Positions 10,901 through 19,900 of a stretch of 64,000 nucleotides of DNA are shown here, one piece after another. The notes beneath the pieces were generated by a model, which made no database searches, had not been told where the DNA came from, and saw nothing but the letters and a program-made list of their open reading frames with translations. Source of the stretch: Phorcus lineatus. Taxonomy: Eukaryota; Mollusca; Gastropoda; Trochida; Trochidae. Numbering within the stretch: position 1 is the stretch's first letter; each line of letters begins with the position of its first letter. Both the position numbers and the translations under genes were made by a program. The stretch is taken from positions 24,865,158-24,929,157 of the forward strand of contig OV121081.1 in NCBI GenBank assembly GCA_921293015.1, in the 5' to 3' direction.

Positions 10901-13900
10901 AGATGAGGTTAATACATGAAAATAGCAGAATTCCTTATATATACAAATAGCTAGAAAATGAATAACTGTTGTTGCACAAACTAAAATTTCCACATTTTCA
11001 TTAATGGTACAATTAATATAATTCTTGGACTCATGCTTCAGGAGGCACTAAGAGGAACAAAGATTTCTCTAATCTGAAATTGAAGAAGATGAGAGCACAT
11101 TGAAAAGAGTTGTAGTTGCCAAGACGTACAAAACTTGTGCCACAAACTAGAGTGACCATACAACCAGTTTGAGTTATCCTCTCTTGGAAGGACGAAAGAA
11201 ATGAGGTGGTGGAGGACATTTGAGGACACCTGCTACATTTACTGCTTCATCCATCCTTTCACCTAGGGCTTGATGTTCAACTACCCTACACTATAGCATT
11301 CCCTGAGACTTTCATCAGGAAAACGTGTACTTGATTACCTACCCCACACTTGAGGTAGCCAATCAAACTGCTGGGTCAACTGGACCTTATTGTCACTAAA
11401 ACTACTCTTTCAACATTCTTTGGTTTCAAGTTTCTGTTTTAGAATTTTAACGCTTCCCTCATGGTTTGGTTCTTATTGCCAATCAAAATTAAAGAGCATG
11501 TAACTCAACTAAAAAAATTTACTGACATTTTGGATACATATTTTCGTGATAAAAGAAAGTCCAAGGCTTTATGTGAAGAGTGCTTGAGAATTCATCTATT
11601 GGTGACAGAAGATGCGTATTCATGTCAGCATTAATTCTCCTTCATTGTTAGATTTTACTGAGGAGACATTTGCATGGATGATACAGACTAACACGATATG
11701 CTCAGTGTTGCAGTAACTATAAAAACTAGGAACTTATCTCAATGTTTTTAAACCTAAGATAAGATTCATAAATGTTTTTGTGAACATTTCTACATTTTAA
11801 AAAAAATTCAAGAATAAATCTATGTATATTTTGAAAAACTTAATGCAGTAAAAGAATTCCATTTTGTCATGCACTTCTTGCACTGATGAAAGAGAGAAAG
11901 ATAAGGAGTTGACAATTCACAAAACAACTGACAGGAGACCTTTGCATCAGTGTCATTGTCTTATGTTGTGGTGATCGAGTATGTGCTGAACATAGATTGT
12001 TACTCAAAAATTACTCACCAAAAAGAGTATTTGATCGCAGATACAAATACATAGATGTTAAACGTTAAAAGGATAAATCTGATCAGAAGCATTAGACTTA
12101 ATTAATAAGTTAAAAGATATCTATCCATAGAGTTTATAAATGAAAGGTCATAATCATGGAAAACAGTCTTAAAAGATAACATATTATATCATCACTCAAA
12201 GTCAGCTGAGGTATATTTATCTGCGAAGTTGCTACAATTCCCCTATTACTATCACTAGATATCACTCCATCCTAATAGCTACCTACTCGAAGTTAGAAAT
12301 AGCATGAAGTCACTTATCAGTGTCTATACCCTGGCAGTGTCCAATTGACTTAATTTGAGTTATTTCAATGTCTGGTTTTGGCCATACCAGAGATGATAGG
12401 ATTTGGGGTTTAACACCATTTTCAAAAGAATATTTATACGGCTGTTAGTATTATTGCATGGACAAAGCCTGCAAGACTGTTGTGGCTGCTGTATCTGCTG
12501 ATAGAAGCAAACCATGGGTGGTACTGTGCTGAAGTTGCATGTAACATTGCAAACGAACCTTAATGCATACAGAACAGTTCTAAACTGCAGATAAAATTGC
12601 CAAACCCTTGGCAGTTTAAACATCATACAAGAGGAATTAAGTAAAGACAGCCAGGGGTTTATAGGAAAGTCATAGAAAGATATATCCTGTCATGGATATG
12701 AAATTTTGTCTTGGGCTGGGCACTTAAAGGGTTTCTATACTGTGTAAGCCTATATAAAAGCTGACCTTTGACAGTGGCAGATCCAGGGGGTTGACAACAA
12801 ATCCTCACAACGTTCAGAACATTACACAGGCTCTCTCTGATTACTCTTTCCAAAAATCTTTGAATTGGAAATTTCTGAAGTTTTACTTTTAAAAAACCTA
12901 TCCAAAACATTGTGACAAGAAACAAAGGGTACGAAAGAGTGGACTGACCTGGAAGTTCAGTGAGAGTGACGTGGATAGCAACCGTCTTGTTCTCGTAGGC
13001 GTGTCTGACGATGCGGAAGTAAGTGCCGTTGATAGTCTTATATTCCTCTTGGGTGAGAGCCGATGTGTTGATGAAGGTGGTCTGGGTCACATCATCATAT
13101 ATGACATGAGGTGGGGAGGTGCCCTTGAGATATGTTAAGTTGTTGAATCTCCACCAGTACTCCAGAGTCAGCGCCGGGTCCGTTGTTGCGATGACAGTCA
13201 AGTTCACCATGTCGCCCTTTGTGATTTCTTGATGCTCGTCAGGCTGTTCAATGATAGTGATTGGTTCTGCAAAAATAATATTGTAAAATAACATTCTGAA
13301 GGTCAATAATCAAAAACTAATTCCTTTCCATATAATTTACATTAGCCTCCTGTGGAGAAAACTTCAAACAATGACCAAAAAAAAACTGTCAGGGACTCCT
13401 CAGATTTCACATGCATATGTCTTGAAATTGCTGTGTTACCTGTCCTTTCCTTAACCCTCAAGCCGCGGTTTACGGAATGGTCCGGGAAGAAATTAAACTA
13501 CGCCGCAGATAGCCTTGGCGAACCCCGGAAGCCGGACTTATAATCTGACGCATTTACTAATTAACGCAATTGTACTGTGTGGCGGATCCCGGAAAAAAAT
13601 TGCACGGCAGTCGTGTCGGTTGGAGGCTTGTATTTATGATCCGGCTTTCGCTAAGCCGCCGATGTTTTTTTCGTTGTTGTTCTAAAGAATGGGGGCATAT
13701 TTTCCGAAAGTTTTATAGATATTGGTCATGTTTATCGTACCGAAAATATGCATTACAAACGCTCAATTTCCCCCCACTACCCGCCGGGCTTGCTATAGGC
13801 TTGTGAATTATTGCTCCCCTCGCGCACGAGCTTATCGAGACGCGCATGTTATCGTTTGCTCAGGCGTGCGCACTCAAAACAAAAGCTCACCTTGCTATCG

Positions 13901-16900
13901 CACGCCCTGTGATCTAAACCCTTGGGCGGATTTCAATACAGGTGGGATCATTTGAAAGAGCAGAAATTGTCTTCAATTCGATATAAATTACGAACATGCG
14001 CTACCTGAACTGAAGATACAGCATGTGCCGTAAAAAAGGTGATTTTACATAATTTTAGTTTTGCACCATTTTGTCACATCAATTTTCTCATGAGGTGCTC
14101 ATCGTATTAAAAAAAAAATTATATCACAAGATAGAGAAAAAGATTGTCTTTTATTCCATGTAAAATTTGTGCATGCGCAAAAATAAACTAAGACACAGCA
14201 AGCGACGCACAAAAAGTTAATTTCTCTATTCAAATCATGTGAACTGAACGGCGATTTTGACATATGCCTTTCTTTCGCTCGTATCTTCTCAACAGCTAGG
14301 CATATATTGAAATTGATTACCTCGTGATAAAGATGGAATAATTGTCTTCGATTTGATATAAAATTTGTATATATGCTATGTAAAATAAAGATACAGCAAG
14401 TGCCGCAAAAATGTGAGCTTTGTTTATTCTTTAGGTTTTTACCATTTTCTCGCACTTTATATTACATAAAATTCTCGGCACATTTTGAAATTTTATATAT
14501 CAAATTAGAGAGAAAAGGATGATCTTCATTTCCATATAAAATTGGTATGTAAACGAAAATCAGTAAAGACCCGGCGAGCATCGCACAAACCGGCAATTTC
14601 TCTATTCATATTTTGTTAACCGAGAAGCGATTTTTTTAACCTGATGTTTACACTTCCTGTCCATTTAACAGCAGAGCGCATTATCAACATTTCTATATCA
14701 CAATAAAGAGGAAAGGATCGTCTTCAATTCTATATAAAATTTGCAAATTACTCCGAGAAAATAAACGAGTGTTAAGGGATGTCGCAATGATCAAATTCTG
14801 TTCTCAAATACCTAAGGGTACCATATTTTCAAACTATATATATTCCAAACCAAGTGGTTTATATCTATTATTTTTATATCATCGTAATGAAGAAATAAAT
14901 ACCTTCCTTTTCATGTGTAATTTGCCCATATTTGCATCAAAATAAAACGTGTGGAAATGATGCGACAAATGTCGCGGTAAGGCGATTATCAAAGATTTTA
15001 TTCACTAGCTATACCTACATTTCGTTGGTAATAACTTCTAATTACAGTGCGAAAGATTGTTATGTTTTATTTCTTCGTCAAGAAGTATAAATTGCCTTCA
15101 ATTCCATATATAAGTTGCATGTATACAAAGCGAAAAACTTGATTTATACAGTTGGAAATAAAGACAATTTATATTATGTGTGAGTGTATTTTTCAGCACG
15201 CGCTGAGCGTGTGTGTTTGCCCGGGGCTACTAGCTTAGTAATATTACTGTGGGGGTCAGAACGTTATCGGGGTTTATCACTACCTTGCTTTCGTAATTTA
15301 TATCTTTCGTTTAGGATGGCGTATCATCATGAAATTTATCGTAAAATATAGAGCAATAAATTAGCTTCATTTCCGTATATAATTTGTCTCTGTGCACTCA
15401 GTGATGAAATGATTTTGTAGAGTTTGAAATAAAGACAATTTTTAAATAATCGTAAAATTCGTTCTAGACATATTTTTGTAATAATTTTTATATCGATGTC
15501 AAGAGGAACTATTCGCCTTTAGTTTCGTTTTGATTTCGCGCATGCGCTCTCACAATTTTAGAGTTACGGCGCTCGAATTAAAAACAAGTTTACTTCGGTT
15601 ATAGAAACCGTTCTAGGGGTGATATAAATTCCATTCAAAGTGCCAGGTAAGTATCATCCATTTGTTATACGGTATTCGCCGACTAGTTTTGTATACAACG
15701 ATATTTACATCCGTATTTCGCCACGTAAACAAACCATATATTGGCAAAACGGTCGCGACTCGCGGCACTGGAAAATTCAGCCACTGGTGCTAATTACGCA
15801 TTAACGGTAGCGAGGCGAGTGCTTGAAAATTCAGCCACGGGGGCAAAACTGGTCAAAATAATATTCAGCAACTTGAGGGTTAATGTTGTACAATATTTGT
15901 TATAAACAGCACTTATGTCTCCCACAGCTGCCTGATGTATGTAGCAGAAACATCACAGTTATCCAGTGGTTACCAGTATAAGCTTTTAAAACATAATCAT
16001 ACACGAGCAATGGAAGTCTATTAGAATCATTTTAGAAGATGGAAAGACAAAATGAAGAGTCTTAGGAACTTCTTAAATGTACTGAACATCATGAATATAG
16101 TGAGAAGGTTTACCAATAACATTAAGGCAGCCCGAGGAGTACTCTTCACTGACATCATTGAAGACTTTGCACTGAAAGCACTGGATATCATCAGGCTTCA
16201 CAAGGTTCCTCACGGTCAACACTCGTTTAGAATCACGGAACTCATACTTGCCGGTGTCTGAAAAAAACAAAAAACATATGGGTTTGAATCAAATAAAAAT
16301 ATAGCCAAAATTTCTCTCATTTGAAAGGTATTATAAGTAAAAGAGTTTAAATCATCATCTTAGAGGTTTTCTAGATATGACAAAAAACAATTAACTGCAA
16401 GTTGATTTGCATTAATTAGAGTCATCAAAGCTACCAACAAACTGCCATAGAAGCAAAAGAGAAAACTCTCAAGATTGATCTTCTCACCAGCTAATTTTAT
16501 TTTCATGGTCACCAAAAAGCGTTGAAATTTCGCACAAGAACCACTTGTAGTAAAAAACCATAATATCACTTAAAAACAGATACTTCAGTAAAAAGCCAAA
16601 CTTGCCTGTGTGCTTACTGAAATAAAACTTAAATGCTTGGACAGCAACTTACTTGCAACACTCATCTCTTGTCCATTACGGAACCACACTGGGCTATCGT
16701 TAAGGTCTCCGCCGTCAATAGCCATGGCCTTGCACTGAAACACCCCATCTGTCCCTGCCGGCTTCACAATGTCCTTCAGAGGGGACTCCCAGATTGGTCC
16801 AGCTGTAAACATATTGCACCACATTAGCTTACAGTAACACATTAACTTAAATTCCTTGACATCAACTTACACCTAAAGGATTATTAAATATCTGCATGCT

Positions 16901-19900
16901 TACATACTAACAATAAATCTTGCATCTTTACATAAAACAGCCATAGAAGTTTACTGCATTTCACAGTGGTGTAGTTATTGGCATGTGGCCTCTAACACTG
17001 AAGTCCTTGGTTTGAATCCTAAGGTTGATGCTAAATATTTATGACTGGGTTTGATAGGTGTCCCTGTACAAAGCACATCATCCACATTGCTCTCAGTCCA
17101 CCCAGCAGTTCAATGGGTACCTAAAAACAGGATGTATGGACCAACAATGTTCTGCTTGGGCTAAGTAGCTGCTTTGAAGGACAACTCCTGATGAGTAAAG
17201 ATGTAGGTAGAACTTTGACTAAGCATTGTTACTACTTAGAAATTGCACCATATAGTTTCCATATGTAATAATAATCAATGTTATAACTACTCACAGATGA
17301 CATTGAGGAAGACAGTTGCTCTTATTTCAGGTGTAGTGTCCCCTACACATTCGTAATTCCCTGCATCTGTAAGCTGGACGTTCTTAATGGTCAACTTGCG
17401 GCCCCAGGGAGATTGAACTTCGTGCTTGTCACCGTTTACAATTTCTTTGTCGTTCTTGAACCATTTGATCGTTGCTATAGGACTGAAAATGGTATGTGTA
17501 GACATTTAGAAAATGTAGGAAAGTAAATATGAATATCAATAGATTTGCAGTCATGGGTAAGAATACGTAATTTACTTTGCACACCTGTTTAGACATATAC
17601 TGGACAACATAAGTTCAGGAATATTGTATTTTTTATGGTTGATATTTCTTCAGGTGATCAATAAAGATATATATATCATTATTCATAATTTCACAACTTG
17701 CATACATCCCTGACTTTATTTGTCGATGCATAATTAACTCTAGGTGTTTGGATTGTTATATCAACCTTGATGTTATTGCTGTCATGTGACCAAGTAGGCC
17801 AATCAGAAAGACGGAAATAATCCATTCATATAATAATGACATTTGTTTGAATTCTCATCCGGAATGTGCCGCTATTGCTGAATGCGAATTATTTCATTGG
17901 CTTGCTATATTAAGCGATAAGAGCGTTTTAGGTGGAAGGATATCAGGAGCTGGGTGGAGACAAATACGCTGATGTAGCAGGATGCAAGATAAATGGTAAA
18001 CAAGAAATTAGGCATACTTATACCACTATCTACTAGGCCCCTAGTAACCTATGGACACCAACTGCAACGAGTCATGGTTTTATCTTAGTGCAAGGGGAAA
18101 CCCAGTTGAAATAAATTGTTATAATGATTGCTCACCTTCCACTTATGACACACTCCAGGTAGGCATTCTTTGTGCGAAGAAACTCAGCATTCTTTGTGCT
18201 GTACATGACTTCACGGACTGGAGCAGAATTTCCTGAAAGCAAAATACAATTCAAGTTCTGTATATAATGAGAGGATAAAGCGTTTGGTTCTGTTGCTCAT
18301 CATTTAATGTCTCTAGAGTTGAAGATAAATAATATAAGGTTGTGTTGAGTCTATTATGTATTGTTCTGTCAAAAGAATTTCAAAATATGCCTGATTCATC
18401 ATTATCACATATTGGTCAATTCATATATTGGTCAACGAATGTCTGGACAAAGTTTCATTATGTCAAACCGTTGCTATCTGAGGGAGACATCTAAATGAAA
18501 ACAAATCTTTACTTCACCATTTCAAAGGTATCATTAGGTAATGGAGTTTAAACATTTTTAAGTTACATAGCTAAATTAAATGCATATAGTTACAACATCA
18601 ATGGTAAAGTTTCTATAGTTAACGAGAAACATGATTTATCGAACATCCATTACGTTGCAAAAGGAGTGACAGGACTGTAAACAAGACATTATTCAAGAAA
18701 GTGTTTGCATATACAGCTTTAAGTAAATGTGCATCTATCCACACATGGCCTATACTTTTGCCAGACCCAACGACTTGCTAAGATAGACCTTGCCGCATTT
18801 CTCCACCTTTTCTGTGTTCGTCATCCTGGCTGCTACGAAGTATCGCAATAGACCAATGAGATATCATATCAGAATTTCAAATTTCACTGAAGAGGGCGCT
18901 GCACTCAAAGTGTAAATTTTGAAAGGTTTGAATAAGCGAGTGACAGAGACTGGTGAAAAATAACGCCATGAAGGGGAATATAGTAAACTTGTTAATAGTG
19001 TATTTTGGGGACTGTCCACAAACCTGGTTTCTCTGTGATGGCCTCCAGGTTCTTGGTGCTGCCGAGTTTGATCGTTGCACTCACACTATTGTAGATGGCA
19101 CACTTGTAGCGAAGGGGACCGTTTACGTCCTTATCAATTAGGTACAGGAAGTGTAAAGTACCTATGTGGGGAAAAAGACAGTTTCAAAAGAGATGTGTAT
19201 ATAAGGTCAAGATGAGTTATTTGCAGTTTATGAGAGAAAGATAGTGCAATGTAAAATTTAAGTAGTCAAGTACCACTGCAAATATGACTTGTGTATTCTT
19301 ACAATGGTAACAGAATCACAAATATATTATCTTCAGCACTCTTATTGAATATAAGCATTTAATAAGCAAAAAATAATCATTTTCCTTCATTATAATACAA
19401 TTTTTATGAAACTCTTATGTAATTTGGTATAAAAGTTGTTTTTGTTGATTTGACATGAAATTATCATTGCTATTTAAATTCAATTTATTCAAACTACCAC
19501 GAAGAGTTCAAAGTGTTCACCTGTTTCATCCACATATATACGATCACTGTCCTTGATCTGTCCTTTAGACTTTTCCCCCTGTGCAAGGTACCAACTGTAT
19601 ATTGGAGGGGGCTTGCACACCGGCTGATGGTCGCACGTCAGACTGAGAGGGTCCCCTCTGTACTTTCTTAGGGGTGCCTGATCAACACTCTCCCATGTCC
19701 CGATCTCTGCAAGCAAGAGACAGTTTCATTTATCAAGTATGTCTCGCTCAAGGATGGTGTGGTGTTTAAATCTTAACGGTCAACATAACAACTTGGGATT
19801 GTATTCACTGATGATGATTAACTCATATTATCAGGTAAATATTATTTGTACAACTGTAAGCTGAACACTTCATTACCAAGTTTTAATCATTTTAAAAATG

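Noticed and set aside
9022..12948. Hidden FNIII exons in intron 10
   Set aside because: By eye, no minus-strand frame has FNIII Trp/Tyr-Leu patterns with splice sites. The space is mostly repeats. An HMM scan would be decisive.
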